The notes below the pieces were generated by a model. That model was not told where the DNA came from and did not search any database. It was given only the letters and a program-made list of their open reading frames with translations. This document shows, piece by piece, positions 34,904 to 49,004 of a stretch of DNA of 64,000 bases. This stretch comes from Fennellomyces sp. T-0311 (Eukaryota; Mucoromycota; Mucoromycetes; Mucorales; Lichtheimiaceae). The translations under genes were made by a program, and so were the position numbers. Position 1 is the stretch's first letter. Each line of letters begins with the position of its first letter. Location of the stretch: positions 930,001-994,000 of the forward strand of contig JALLLT010000005.1 of assembly GCA_025266875.1 (NCBI GenBank), in the 5' to 3' direction.

Positions 34904-36388
34904 TTATTGTGTGTATACAGCAACTGCACTCACCTCGTCTGGATCGTCTGCGGCGTAAAATCTCTTTGCCATGATGATAGATAAAGCTAGAAATCCTCCA
35001 AGAGCAATGATTCGCGCTATCCAGAGAAACACCGTCCCACGGCGAGTTTTGCGCGGTAACGCGGGTACCGTCAATACGCCCAAGAGCAAGCCAGCGATAA
35101 AGCCACCAATATCAGAGTAGTTGTCCGTCCTATCGTCCGTGGTATGCATAGATTAGCGATTGTACACTACTCACACTGCTGCTAGACTGACCCTGGCAAA
35201 AACCCAAGTGTAAAAACAAATGCTATGTGCAATGCCTTGTTACTGGTTGGAAAAAAAACGTATACTTTGACACTCACCTGTCACAATGACTAACTTTGTG
35301 AGATAGCGGATAGGCTGTTCCAATCGATGCCAAGTCATAACCAGATCGACAAACAAACAGCCAGTCATACCAAGAACGGCACTGCTGCACCCTGTCGATT
35401 CTATATCAAATGGAAGCCTGTGAACCTCTTTATCCATTCGTGCTGTTTTTTTTCTGCCAAACTTACGTGCTGTGATGGGATTAAAATTGGCTCCGAAAAG
35501 ATTACCGAAAATTCCAGAAAAAAAGTAAACAAAAGCCAAATTCAAGCTGTTCATGATGCGTTCGACGCGAACACCAATCAAGACATGAGGAATCAAATTA
35601 CAGCCGAGTTGAATAAGGCCGGAATGAACAAAGATGGGTGTAATCAACCGAAAGCTCTGATCTGGGACGGTTTCGAACAGGAAACCGCCCATACCACAGA
35701 CATCTTCCAATGAACAAGTGGACCGTACTGCCATTTTTCGATTGGATAGTTCAAGAACCGGGTTAATCAGTTGTCGAAGATCTTCTTCGGGTTGATTATC
35801 GTCATCTTTACTTCCTGCAAATCCATCTTGTGCCGATGCATAAGGTTTGCTGAAGCATACGTAGCGTTCGTCGGGGGGCATGGCCGTTGTATTACGCATG
35901 CAAGGAATGTATCTTGCTCCAGACTGTATCAAGGTTTGCGTGGAGGGTCCCAACATTGGATTGAAGGGGTCAAATTCAAAGAATTCGCCAGAGAGTTCTC
36001 GGTTCATCATGAATTCGCCTGACATGATGGCAATCATGAAAAACACCATAATGTAGGTGAATACGATCGGCCATCGGTGTTCTCGGGTGACGGGCGCAAG
36101 CCCTGTCCTGAAAATCACCCTGTACCATCCGCTTTTCTTGTACTCTTCTTCCATACTGTCGACTTTGGTGCTTCGGTCCCAGGAGAATGGCTCGCTGGCC
36201 TGTCGCCACGATAGGGTGCTTGTCTGCAGCGAACTGTTGTTTTGACAGCACGGAAAGTCGAGGATCGTCGAGCTACCGTGACATGTGCTGGATTGGACGG
36301 GATCGGATGTTTTTCCATAGTAAAGAAACGACGGTCGATGCGTGCAGCTTTTTCGTTTTTCAAACGTCGTGTCAGCGTCATTTTTCAT
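34904..36388 (-). CDS. Rhomboid-family membrane protein, probably proteolytically inactive (434 aa)
   Basis: Four exons: 35467-36388, 35295-35400, 35192-35242, 34904-35129; 435 codons with all phases matching. A long cytosolic N-terminus precedes the first membrane span (WPIVFTYIMVFFMIAIMSG). A luminal loop with Cys follows, then HSGLIQLGCNLIPHVLIG, FVYFFSGIFGNLFGANFNPI, the serine helix STGCSSAVLGMTGCLFVDLV, LHIAFVFTLGFLPG and DNYSDIGGFIAGLLLGVLTV. Fungal rhomboids normally have GCSG and DNFxHIGG; here the Gly after Ser is Ser, and the catalytic His is Asp. Serine is kept but the dyad is broken, so an iRhom-like non-proteolytic role is likely (inference). It converges on the KH gene. Confidence 0.82.
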
Positions 36389-36739
36389 GATCGTTTGCGA
36401 ATAGAAAATAGCAGAAAAAAAGAAAAAGAAAAGGGTTGACTGAAGAAGGGGATATCAAATAGGCCATTGCCTCAAGCCCCCTCGTGCCACCCCGTTCAAT
36501 AGGAGTGCATATAAAACTATAAACGTAACGTAACGTACTGGCCCCGGGTGATAATCGTGCAGGATAAAATGTATTGTTATATCTATAGCAATAAGAGGGA
36601 GCGGCAGGGAATTAAAACGAGTATTGAACATATGAGAGGGGGATGAAACACAATGAATTTACAGCGGGTCATAATAAAGGTGTATGTACAGAAAGAAAGA
36701 GAGAGGGAACCGGAGAGAGGGGAATGATGAAATGTTTCT
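36389..36739. other. Spacer between rhomboid and BRE1 genes
   Basis: Rhomboid promoter side and BRE1 3' end. Includes GAGA-rich tracts (about 36690-36725). No gene. Confidence 0.4.
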
Positions 36740-39700
36740 TTAGAAATAAAATTGCTTGACGTCGTTGATGCCAAATGACTCGCCACACGTTGGGCATCGT
36801 CGTTGTCGCGTTTCAATGCGTATATCTAGGCAATCCTTGCAGAACGTATGCATGCAGCGCATCAATACGTGAGACTTGAGCCGTGTTCCACACGAGCCGC
36901 AGTTCAGCAAAGACTGTGTTATCATTTGTTTAGCGCACCACATCGCAGGCCACAAAAGGTATAGCACAACCACTTACTCTGTACTCTTCTTTTTGCTTTC
37001 GGAGCTCGATCTCCGCCGGCTTTTCCACCTTCGTCGCTGCATCCAGCTTGCGTCGTAGTAATTCACAGCTCTCTTCCAGTCTCAGACGTTCGTGCGCTCC
37101 TTGCTCTATTAATCGAATTTTATCCATAACCGACTTTACGAGCTAAATTAAAAAAAACCTCTTTTAAAAGACTTATTCAAACAAAACACGCACCAGGAAA
37201 ACTTACTTCAGCCACTTTATCTTGGGTCAAACTCGTCTTTTCCTTTAAATCCTTCAATGCTTCGTCAAGTTCGTCTCCTTTCGATTGATAACATTCGAGC
37301 GCAGCATTGCCGGCCGTCAATTCGCGTTCCAACGCGGACTATGGATTGAAGGGGAGTTTAGCTATCCACTTTCAATCCAAGAAAAAGAGTAGAATTTACC
37401 AGCTGACTGTTCAGGTTCTTTTCACGCTCATTCAATTGCTTGATGTAAGCCAGTTCCTTTTCAATCTGCTTTGTAAGCGCGTTCGCGACCATGCCGTTGG
37501 AGTCTTTCGCCTTGTTCAGGTTGGTGAATGTTTGACTATACTTGGATCGCTGCACAAGAAATAAAGAGTGAGCGAGGACAAAATACACACATCGCAAGGA
37601 TAATTTACCTCTGCTCGCAGCTTTGATATCTCATCCTCAATATCCATCAGCTCCTTGATCTGAGCCATATTCTGTTCATCCAGCATGGTACTGCCTTGGA
37701 ACGCCTCCGCGACGACACTAGCCGACTCGACCTCTCCCTAAAAAAATTGATTGTCAGCAGCTCATCCCTCTTTCATTGTGTCTGTCCACACGCACCGATT
37801 CCAGCGACTTTAAAGTCTTTTGAGCCTCGCTGATCTTTGCCTCGGTCGACGCCAATGTGGATTCCAGTATGTTGAGAACTTGTTCTGGATCGGTCATGGC
37901 CACGTCCAATCCGTATTTCTGTTGAAACTCGCGGACTTGTCGTTCCAAGCTTTTGATTTCAAGCACTGTTTGAATTTCTTTGTCTAGTTGCGCATCCTCT
38001 TGACCTGCAAGTTGCGCGCGTAGCTCATGGATGGTATTCTCTAAAGAGCTGCATCCATTGATGAGATGTCTTCTTTTTACCAAAACCACACACACACACA
38101 CACGGCATTTACCTCAATTCCTTCTGTGCCTGATCAATTGTAATAGGCTTGTCCTCCATTGCCATTGCCATCTCATAAAACGGCCGATTCCCCGTCAATG
38201 CGGCACATTTTCTGCCAAGCTGAACCAATTCCGCTTCCAAAATAGACGTACGGCCCTATTTTCGCACATGTCATTATACACACTACTCCTCGTTGTGTTG
38301 CGTTTTACTCAACAATACCTTTCGCGCATCAGCAACCAGTTGCAATTCGGGCAAAGAAGCGCGGGTACTATCGCGCGCCGACTTGTATTCTTCGACGATC
38401 ACTTGCAACGCATCACGTTGACCACGCACTTGATTCAATTCACGATCAAGTTTGCGCAATTGTTTCTGCAACGACTTGATATGATCCAATTGCTCCGTGT
38501 CGCATTCCTGGATAAATGATCGTCGTTCGCTTCGCAATCTGTCCCGGTCTTTCCGCAATTTCTGGCAAACGCTGAGCAAATGGTTGCTTTGATCGCGTTG
38601 ATACTCGCGCGCTTGATACAGTTGACGGATCAGAGGCGATTTGTAGATGCGCAATTCAGGTAGTTCGATCAAATCCATTTCTGCTTGTGCAATTTGTTGC
38701 TTCAGTTCTATCCGCTGTTCCTTGATCGCTTCTATTTCATTCATTTGTCGATCTAGCGTACGTTGCACTTGAACCAAGGAATCTTCTTGTTCCGATGCTT
38801 TCTGTTCTGCTATATGAGTCTACCTTTGTCTTTTTTTACTGTGAACTCTTACATTTACTTCAGTGGATGGTGTTTCTTTTGGAGGTGGCGGTTCATCGGC
38901 TGCATTTGGTCGTTGAACAGGCGCCTTCTTCATCGATAACTGATTTTCCGCATTCACAAGTTCTAACCGCGTATCGCGCGCCGTGTTCTCGGCAACCTCC
39001 AGCTTTCGGGTCAGCGACTGCAACTCTTCAGCCAGCACAAGATACTATCCAATGGATTGCGTGTTTAAAAGTGTGTTTTGCATCATCATCAAACAAAATG
39101 TACCTTGATGGTGTGCAGCTCAAGGTTATCCTTTGCAGCCGCGAAGGACTGTTCACCGGATTGCCATTTTGACAATGCGTCCTTGTACTCGACCTGCAGC
39201 GAGGAATCTGCAAAAGTAAAGAATGTTAAGGGTCGATCGCGGACGAATGATAAGTTTTTCTTTTACCTAGCAACGGCGTAATGCGGTCGGCAAATTTCTC
39301 TCTTTTGGACTTGAACGACTGAGCAGACCGCGTTACTTTGCAATCAAACGATTTTTGTTTGATTGCGCTGGTCATAGCCGGTGCGTCTTCAGCAATGGAA
39401 TCTAATATGCTTTGGTACCGGCTATTTTCATCTGAGATCACCAAATAAGCTTTTTTTTTCGTTCGTTACATAATTCACGCTCTTTTTTTTTACCTCGTTG
39501 ATGCATGGCAGCTTTCAACGATTCGGCGTGTTCTTCAGAAACAAGGTCATTTAATGCTTTTCGTAACTTGAAAAAACATGTTTTAATGTTCTTTGTTTCC
39601 AATGAGCAAAAATAAATAAATAAATAAATACCTGTTGGAATTGAGCCTCCCAGACGTCCAAAGATGATTTGCTGGTCTGTTGACGTTTTTCAGAAACAAT

Positions 39701-40083
39701 CTTGCGTCTCTTGTATCTTTTTCCAAATCGCTACAAGGTCATGTCAGTCTTTTTTTATATACAAATTGACAATTAATCAAGGCAACAAATACCATGTATT
39801 CTTTCCATTGCCTAAAGATCGCGTCTCTGCGGAACCCTTCAAACGGCTCCTAAAGATATATATTGTCAGCAAACGAAAATGACAGTGCATAGCAATAACT
39901 GCAAAAACTTACCATGAGAGGATCCACGGCATCCTCGTTGGAAGAATCATTTTCTTCGTCCACGGATCGCGAAGGAGACGAGGAAGATGACGCTACAAAG
40001 CGCTTTTTAGGGGGTCGAGGAGTAGACGTTTGGTCCTCAGCATCAGTTTGGCGCCATTTACTTTCTTCTTCAGCCGCAGCCAT
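36740..40083 (-). CDS. BRE1: Bre1-type E3 ubiquitin ligase for histone H2B (about 860 aa, 15 exons)
   Basis: RING E3 that, with Rad6, monoubiquitinates histone H2B. The start MAAAEEESKWRQTD (40083) is followed by an acidic/Ser N-terminus with a basic PPKKRF patch. Then comes an almost continuous coiled coil over about 14 exons (SLDVWEAQFQQ, YLVLAEELQSLTRKLE, LRIYKSPLIRQLYQ, MDIEDEISKLRAE, DKIRLIEQGAHERLRLEES). The C-terminal C3HC4 RING is CGSCGTRLKSHVLMRCMHTF..C..C..RRCPTCGESFGINDVKQF, ending six residues after the classical Bre1 tail motif FGxxDV. Fourteen short GT-AG introns interrupt it; not every boundary was checked to the base. Confidence 0.9.
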
Positions 40084-40137
40084 CGCGTGTGTGTGGATAA
40101 AAAAAAAACAAATGAGCGATTGAGGGGTGCGATACTT

Positions 40138-40138
<1 letters not shown>

Positions 40139-40180
<42 letters not shown>
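40139..40180. repeat. (AT)n(GT)n microsatellite
   Basis: About ten AT units run directly into eleven GT units, 60 bp upstream of the BRE1 start. Likely length-polymorphic. Confidence 0.9.
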
Positions 40181-40683
40181 TGTATATTCTTTCTCTAAAA
40201 AGAGAAGGAAGGAACGCTGCCGAATGAAAGCGTTGCCTGCGGATTGTTGGAAGAAGTCACAGATCACGTGGTCTGCTCACTTCTTGCACACACGGCCCAA
40301 ACCCGTAGGCTAGGTTTTATATTCAACTTGCAAAAGGAAAATGTTCATGAGCGAAAAAGCTCGATTGTCTCGGAAGCTGTACAGATGAGCGGTGATGCGT
40401 AAAAGCCATGGGGTAATTGCGTTGATTGCGTAGGGAATATGGAGACGAAGAGCACGGTGTACCCGCCTCGCCTGACCAGAGAAATATTTTAAATTTTGGA
40501 AACAAGGTTTTGGCTCTCTATTCACCTGAGACAGAGAGAGAGTGTGTGTGCGCGCGTTTGGGTGTGTGTGACCCAGCCAGACATAGTTTTTGTTCAACAG
40601 GGGTTTCTGCTGCCATCAACCGTGCACATATCATTGGCTTCACAAATGGTATCTTTTTTTATTATTAAGTTAGCTGTACTATA
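40181..40683. other. Spacer between BRE1 and RTT106
   Basis: BRE1 promoter region and RTT106 3' flank. Open frames on both strands here have no recognisable domain. Short GT/GA repeats lie around 40535-40570. Confidence 0.4.
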
Positions 40684-42150
40684 TTAATCGCTGTCGTCGA
40701 GCTCGTCTTTGGCATCCTCCGCTATCACCGCCTCGTGCATGTCCTCGTCAATATCCTCCTCGCTGCTGCTGCCCAGACTCTCGCTCCGAGCATCATCCTC
40801 CTCCTCCTCATCCTCCTCATCCTCCTCCGCCACCTCCTCTTCCTCCTCGACGTCGTCTTCCGTTGCTTGCAGCTCCTCCTCCTCCTCTTCTTCTTCTTCG
40901 TCATCGCTCTCGTTGTCCGTCCGTGTAATGTCCTGCTCAGCAGCATCATCACTGGCAACGATAGGATCACTGCTCGCGAGCCGTGGTTCGTCTATATCGC
41001 TCTCCTGTTCAATGGCATCGCTATGGTCGTGGTCTTCGTCCATCACGTCATCCTCTTCCAAGCTTCCGGCGTCGGAATCGTATTCGAGCGGATCGACATC
41101 ACCATCACTGGGCTGGAAATCATGGTCACTCTCCTCGTCCTCGTCCTCGTTGGGAGGTGTATTTTGCTGAATTGTCCGTGCCTTGGTTTCCGGCGCCATA
41201 TTTTCCTCGCTCATGCTCTTGTCGTTGACGCCGACCTTTTTTATATACCCGTCAATGCCGCCGTATTCGGACTGCTCGATCATTGAGAATTCGACCGTGG
41301 TCTCCTCGTCCTCCTTGATGTTGATAAACGCTGAACCGAGCGGCCGATGACCCTTGTGCAGAACCAGGGACAGATTGAACGTATGCTGCGTGATGCCGGA
41401 ATAAAAGGTGGATGCCAAACACGACAATGGATAAAACGATACGGGTTTCTTGAATCCATACAAAACTCCTTCGGGCAAAAAGTAAAGGCACCCTTCCTTG
41501 GCCTTCAAATAGCCGTTGGCATAGAACCGGTCTTCTTCGGAACGCTTGCCGGTGGTGGCCGAGACCAGTGTGGAAGTGAAATAGGTTTTAGAGGGTTGGG
41601 TCACTCGCACGCCTTGATCCATCAACAACTGCGTCAGGACGGCGTGTTTGTGATTCTCCTCCTCTACCGTCAGCGTATCGTCTGCCCGTTGGATGGTATT
41701 CTGTTGCTGAATCGAGAAACAGATCGGATCCGTATCGGGTTGCGCAAAAAAGAGAGTCAATGTGTGTCCTTTGGTAGGCGCTGGACTGGGCACACAGACG
41801 CCTATTTGGACCTTGGACAAATCAAACGTGTGCTCCACTTGGTCCGTTTTGGGGTTGACGAGAATGAGCTGATGCGTCGTCAGGATGAGGTTGTACTTTT
41901 TTCGTGCTGGTAATAGGAACGAAATATCAACCATCGTCGCCACAATGTCGGTCGTGGGTGACCGATCGATCTTGCGTTTTTTATGTTCGCGCTCCTCCTC
42001 CTCCTTGTCGTTTTCCACACGCGCCAGTTTGTCGTGGTAGTAGTTTATTAGTCGCTGGACCACCGGAAGACTGTCAGGGTAAGCGGATATTAACTGTTCA
42101 ACCGATTCGCGTAGTTGTGCATCATCCACATTGTTAAGCCAGGATGTCAT
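40684..42150 (-). CDS. RTT106: Rtt106-type histone H3-H4 chaperone (488 aa)
   Basis: Histone chaperone that deposits H3-H4 behind replication forks. Single exon. N-terminal helical part (MTSWLNNVDDAQLRESVEQL), then tandem PH-like modules of the Rttp106 family: ISFLLPARKKYNLILTTHQL, CVPSPAPTKGHTLTLFF, FYANGYLKAKEGCLYFLPEG and LYGFKKPVSFYPLSCLASTF. The last 170 residues are a very long Asp/Glu/Ser tail, as is usual for histone chaperones. The Pob3/SSRP1 family shares the PH fold but has additional N-terminal domains, not seen here. The antisense Ser-rich frame over the tail is an artefact of the acidic codons. Confidence 0.9.
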   Translation of the reverse strand: MTSWLNNVDDAQLRESVEQLISAYPDSLPVVQRLINYYHDKLARVENDKEEEEREHKKRKIDRSPTTDIVATMVDISFLLPARKKYNLILTTHQLILVNPKTDQVEHTFDLSKVQIGVCVPSPAPTKGHTLTLFFAQPDTDPICFSIQQQNTIQRADDTLTVEEENHKHAVLTQLLMDQGVRVTQPSKTYFTSTLVSATTGKRSEEDRFYANGYLKAKEGCLYFLPEGVLYGFKKPVSFYPLSCLASTFYSGITQHTFNLSLVLHKGHRPLGSAFINIKEDEETTVEFSMIEQSEYGGIDGYIKKVGVNDKSMSEENMAPETKARTIQQNTPPNEDEDEESDHDFQPSDGDVDPLEYDSDAGSLEEDDVMDEDHDHSDAIEQESDIDEPRLASSDPIVASDDAAEQDITRTDNESDDEEEEEEEEELQATEDDVEEEEEVAEEDEEDEEEEDDARSESLGSSSEEDIDEDMHEAVIAEDAKDELDDSD

Positions 42151-43004
42151 TGTATGTTTTGTTTCCCACTTTGGAGGATTCGTGCCTAAAATCCCAAAAT
42201 TCGTCGGCCTCTTTCTTGGATGGTGACTGCTTGCAACACCTCTTTCCTATCGCATGAATATTCTTTTCTCTCTCTTTTTTTTAGAAAAAACCGTTTGCTG
42301 TTTCGATTCATTGCTATTGAATCAAAGAGATCCTTTTTTTTATCCAGATTGGAAAGGTTGTTTGGAAGAAAGCCTACGCACATGATCTATCAAAAGCATA
42401 CACAAACAAGTTGTTGACAGGCTATTGCGCAGGAATCATTGGCTCATGTTGCATTAATATTAGGTTAGGATACAACGACGATCTGTTGCTGGGTAACGAC
42501 GCCCATACCATGTGCTTATACAAGCGGGATCATGCAGCGCAACCACAACAGCGACTAGCCAAAATGTTTATTTACATAAACTCCCAGGCGAAAGAATACA
42601 AATGAGCACTGGCTGGCTCTCATACAGAAAACCATTGTGTACTAATTAATGTGGATCCAGCGATTCTAGAACTGTGTAACAAAAAAAGGATCATAGACGC
42701 GGTAAAATGATGTACTGCCACGGACCGGTCAGGAATTCAGGAAAAAATATATGGTACATCCATAAGCTGAGCAGTGGATAGTTTCGAAAGCAAACATGGT
42801 CGTAGTTTGCGTGCATCCACAGAAACAGAGTAAAAGAATCTGCCTAGGTAACCACCCAGAGCCAACCAACACCAGAAAAATCTGGCCAATGGGATCATGG
42901 GTGACGTAGACCTTCTTGTTCAACGCAAAAGAGCGCCGACGCGTATGCTTACGCAGGATTCCATCGATCCAACCGTTACATCTTTTTTTTAAACAACACA
43001 AAGA
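42151..43004. other. Divergent promoter region of RTT106 and RPT1
   Basis: Intergenic between two divergent starts. Small open frames occur on both strands without recognised domains. No RNA gene seen. Confidence 0.4.
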
Positions 43005-44755
<1,751 letters not shown>

Positions 44756-44885
44756 ATCCAAAATTTGCGTCAATAAAGTATTTTCAGTCAACGAATTTGT
44801 TATTATTAGCGTTTTTTTCTCTAAAATGAAATCTAATTGAACGAAACATGTCATGTCTTTTGTTGTTGTTGGTTGTATACCTTGC

Positions 44886-45324
44886 TTATGCGTCTTCTGG
44901 ACCCCCTTCTGGTCCATCGAGTTCTACAAAGGTAACCGATTCGTCACGTTTGGCTGGGTATTTCTGATGTAGATCTTACCTTCTTTGTCGACACCGCCCT
45001 CCGATTGTTCACGATTGTTCTGTTCCTCGCCACGTCTGTGCAATCCATCTAAGAAGGCTGAACGTTAAAACAGATCGATCCCTGCCAAAAGTGGACGATA
45101 CACGATCGGAGAGCGCTACTTACTTGGCAATACACCTAATTTTGTACAATGTCACGCTTACGTATAAGTAAAACTATTTGACAATCATTGTGTGGAGTAA
45201 GAAAAAAAGTTATACCGATGCCATTGTCCAATTTGGATACAGCGCGAATGTCGTCACGCCTTTCAAGTAAGGGTAGTGCTGAAATCACGGCGAGGGAAAA
45301 CAAAATCACAATAATTCGGAACAT
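44886..45324 (-). CDS. Small secreted acidic protein (78 aa) with 12-nt micro-exon
   Basis: Four exons, 45216-45324, 45124-45135, 44980-45057 and 44886-44923, are joined by GT-AG introns; 79 codons with matching phases. MFRIIVILFSLAVISALPLL is a clear signal peptide followed by ERRDD, a possible Kex2-like dibasic site. The mature part is short, hydrophilic and acidic (HRRGEEQNNREQSEGGVDKE, ending ELDGPEGGPEDA) with no Cys. I recognise no family. It could be a processed peptide or small effector-like secreted protein; this is inference. Confidence 0.65.
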
Positions 45325-46408
45325 GGGTTGCTTTCTTATTTGATGCTTTGGCCCTGAAAATAAAAATGTTTACTCTCTTATATATATCCGGTTTTTTTTT
45401 CTAAACGAATTATAAAAAAGGTTCTATTGTCGCAGTAGCAAAAATGATTTGCAAACCCCCATCCAAGCGCATGAATAACATCGGAATCTTCTGCCTTTCT
45501 ATATTACGTTTGCTTTTTCCGATAACCTCCGTCATTCTTCTCTGTTCAACTCAATTTAGCAAAGCCAAAGCTCCGCAATCACTTTGGAAACACACATTGG
45601 CATGCACTTCAAGACGAAAAATCATCATGCATTAATTTTTTTTGTCTTTAGTCATATTTTGTAGAGTTATCGGGTGATATAGAGAGGGAAAAAGAGGTGC
45701 ATGAAAGAATCAGTTCATAAGTGCTGGAAAAATAGTATTAGAATTCTTCTTTTATTCTTGCCTCGTGCACTTCATGTAAAAAGTTGAACAAAAGGACTGG
45801 GGTCTGGAACGAGCACGGTCCCCGCACACGTTGTTGGGTGGCCCGTTCGCTTTTCTTTTCTCACACTGTAAAAAAAACAACGTGGTACTGACGGGCGTGG
45901 GGGGATGGGCCTATTGATAGACAATGCGATCATATTTATCCTGGTCCTGGTTGTACGAGGGCTGTGAAGGGGGACCTATAACTCGAGTCCCTGATTCGTG
46001 TAGCATTCCCTCTCCTTACTCCCCTTATTGGCCTGGTCGTTCGCCCAGGACCCAGTACTACAACCTATCAAAAAAAATGCTGCTTTGACCGGGGCATTCA
46101 TTTAACCACTCGTTACGTACTCACAAAAACCACGTACACTTGCGCACGCACGCACGCACGCTCACACACGCACACACACGCACACACACGCACATTTGGA
46201 AACAACAAAAAATTATGGGCTAAATATAAAGATATGTATATTTTGGGATAATATATAAGTAGATATAACTATGATAATGGGGGATAAAGTATATAAAATA
46301 TAACGTATATATAGATAATTATAGTGTTGGGGAAGCATTTCATAACAAAGAAAAGTTTTATACATGGAAGGAAGAAAGAATTTTACACACAAGTTTGTAA
46401 TATATTTC
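45325..46408. other. Spacer with CA-rich microsatellite
   Basis: No gene is supported. An imperfect (CACG)n/(CA)n tract lies at about 46138-46195, and T-runs near 45400 look like promoter sequence of the secreted-protein gene. Confidence 0.4.
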
Positions 46409-47086
46409 TTACGCTGCAGTTGCCATAGAGGTAGGGGGAGGTGGATTGGCAGCGAATTGACTATACCATACGGGTGAATTTTCGGTGAGTCGGCACGGGG
46501 TAGCACAGGCACGCGATCCTGTCATCGATGAAGCCTTGTTCTTTTTTTTGAGTTTGATCGTAAGCAATTCCGAGATCCATAGCCACCATTTGCGTGCTTT
46601 TCTTGGTAGTGATTGTCTATCTTGTTCCTTTGGTTTTCTTGTACTACGGTCTAATGGGGGTGCACTTGTTTGTCTTCGAGGTGGAATCGTGGCCAATGGA
46701 CTAGGACGCCGCTCAGCGGCACTTGCCCTTCGAAAAGGATAATGATGGTTTGACAATGTATCAATGGACGGGGTAGGACTGTTACTGCGTCGACTGCTTA
46801 TGGTACTGTGTTGATGTTGTTCTGCAGTTGGTAGAAACAGGGAATCGTTGTGATACGGGAATGGAGAGAGCCGCGGTGATGCCACGACAAAATCTGAAGT
46901 GGTGGTGTTGGATGAGTCACGTCGTTCGCGCCGGGCGGACAACACAGGTGACGGTAGTGGTAATTCATTGTAGTAACGGCTCAATAATGTGAAGGAAGGT
47001 TCAGCATCCTCTCGAACAGCGTGCTTTGAGAGATTTTCCTTGGTAAGAGGAAGTGAAGATGGACGATAGGTACAAGTAGCGTTCAT
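46409..47086 (-). CDS. Uncharacterised Ser/Pro-rich protein (225 aa)
   Basis: Single open frame. The chosen start is MNATCTYRPSSLPLTKENLS at 47086. An in-frame ATG at 47173 would add 29 very hydrophobic residues, but these lie in a T-rich stretch that looks like leader sequence. The middle is disordered, rich in Ser, Pro and Arg. The C-terminal part carries a conserved-looking block: KARKWWLWISELLTIKLKKK, then a basic stretch, then SPVWYSQFAANPPPPTS. No known domain. The Trp-rich amphipathic segment followed by Lys could bind membranes or a partner (inference). Confidence 0.6.
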   Translation of the reverse strand: MNATCTYRPSSLPLTKENLSKHAVREDAEPSFTLLSRYYNELPLPSPVLSARRERRDSSNTTTSDFVVASPRLSPFPYHNDSLFLPTAEQHQHSTISSRRSNSPTPSIDTLSNHHYPFRRASAAERRPSPLATIPPRRQTSAPPLDRSTRKPKEQDRQSLPRKARKWWLWISELLTIKLKKKNKASSMTGSRACATPCRLTENSPVWYSQFAANPPPPTSMATAA

Positions 47087-49004
47087 GTATGCAAATGCAA
47101 AAAAAGTATGTATAAGTATGAAATGCAAGAAAAAGTAAAAAATGACGAATAAGAGAAAGAAAAAAGGCTGCAAGAAAAAAAACGCGAACGGGGGTTTATA
47201 TAGAAACTAAAATGTTTTTTTTGTTGAAGCTTAATTATACATTAAGCTTTGGACAAGCCAGAGAGGCAGAGAGAGATCAAGATCGGCTTTTTATTTTTTT
47301 GGGTTCGAGACAGGCCGGGTCCACAGAGCCAACAGGGGCGAACGTGTAGTGTGGAATTACCGTAAAAGTCAATGTATTCTTCAAGGTAGTACTGCGCCCA
47401 ACTCAATACGACCGACTCCGTTTCGCTAACACCGTATTACAGCTACCAGGTTACCCGACCATGATAATGGCTCTCGACATTATGGGCGTAACCCCCACCA
47501 TCTAAACCCGTAACCCCCTTCCTTCTTCAAGTATTATCATGAATATCTTTGCATCGTCTTTTTTTGAACAAATGTATATATGTATAAATTCTGTCTGCCG
47601 ATCCTTTTTTTTTTATAAAAGAGAAATAACAGCACTGTTGGTCCCCCGGTGAGTCGGTAGATCAATATATTCCACATGTTTCATCAATTTCTTTGCTGTC
47701 CATGCGAGTTTAACGGGTCATCCATGCACCCTCTCCGCCGAAATTGGTCATGGAACGTATATGGAGATTACGTTTTCTTTTTGCTTTCCCGGATAAACGT
47801 GTAAAAAAGCATTTGAAAAAGATTCTCCTGTCCCCCAAAAACAAATGTGTCTGTGTTACATTTCTTTTTTGCGAGGCTTTTCAACTTGCCAAGACCTTTT
47901 TGCTTGCCAATGAGTTACCCAAGGTGTCTATATATTCTTCAACGCAGTAAAAAAAAAACGTAAAATGTATGTATAGAAACACGTTGGCTTGCTTTTGCAA
48001 TGAATGTAAAAGGGTCAAAAGGTAAAAGGATGAACCAAGTGGCTCCCTTTGAATGTTATGCTCAGGAACGAGGGAAAAAAAGTGATGGGTATCGACTCAT
48101 ATGATGTATTTCGTCTACGGGAACATGGAAGGTTCGCGATTGAAGCATATATTATGCTATGGGTATTTATTTAGAACGAGCATCCGGTACAGACATCAGT
48201 TCATGAACATTGCGCGTACTACTTGCAAGTTAAAAATGATAATCACCATCACATCTACTGTGCTATCTTTACATTTCTCGTGGTAACATCATCTAGCCGA
48301 GACTGTACAGAGATGTCGAGAGGGAACAAAGAATATTTCGCGTTTGAATTCGTTGCAAAGACAAAGAAAAAATGGTCTAGTCCAAGGTGAAGAACGCGCG
48401 TTCACTATTCTTTTTTTTCCTTTTTACTCAGGCACAAGGTGTGATGGTTCCATTATGTCACCTTTTAGCACGTATTTCTTCTTGCCCAATGACAGCCGAC
48501 AAATGCAGGGCTGATACACGACAACAAGAGAATATTTTTTAAGTTGACAAGGGAAAAATGACTCGAAGAGGTTCAATGAATGCTATGCTCAGGAACCCGA
48601 AATGACGGTACCATTACATCATGTTGTCAAACCAGCAAAGCAGAAAGGAGTCTCGACCACGCAAAGTGGCATATATTTCTAAAGTGGCCTATAAGGGAGA
48701 CAATGTAGCGAACATTATAGTAGTTTTTTGATGCTGATCATCATCAAGGTACACGCGGCTCATTGTTTCATCCGTTGTCTTACATTACCTAATTTACATT
48801 AGAAGGATGACGAGGGTTGACTATACCATATAGTAGAAGACTCCAGCACACACATGTTTCGAAATCCATATGCTGTAGCCCCTTAAAGTTTGAATGCGCC
48901 ATTATCAAAAACAACATTGGAAGGAGAGAGGGGGGAAGGGGAAGGCTGTCTGGAAGTGATGGATTCGGAATTACCATTCCGGTACACGCGCTTTTGAAAT
49001 TGAA
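47087..49004. other. Long spacer without supported gene
   Basis: Low-complexity A/T runs and short frames only. The phrase GCTCAGGAAC with similar flanks occurs at about 48060 and 48587. I see no gene, RNA or transposon end. Confidence 0.4.

Noticed and set aside
34904..35149. Separate small membrane protein starting at 35149
   Set aside because: It is the last rhomboid exon; splicing at 35129/35192 restores the FLPG-TDNYSDIGGF continuity.
40709..41286. Long Ser-rich and hydrophobic frames on the + strand
   Set aside because: They are the antisense of the Asp/Glu/Ser tail of RTT106; repetitive GAC/GAG codons leave all frames open.
46138..46195. CACG/CA repeat as a possible CRISPR or promoter array
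   Set aside because: Simple microsatellite without spacers; CRISPR arrays are not expected in a fungal nuclear genome.
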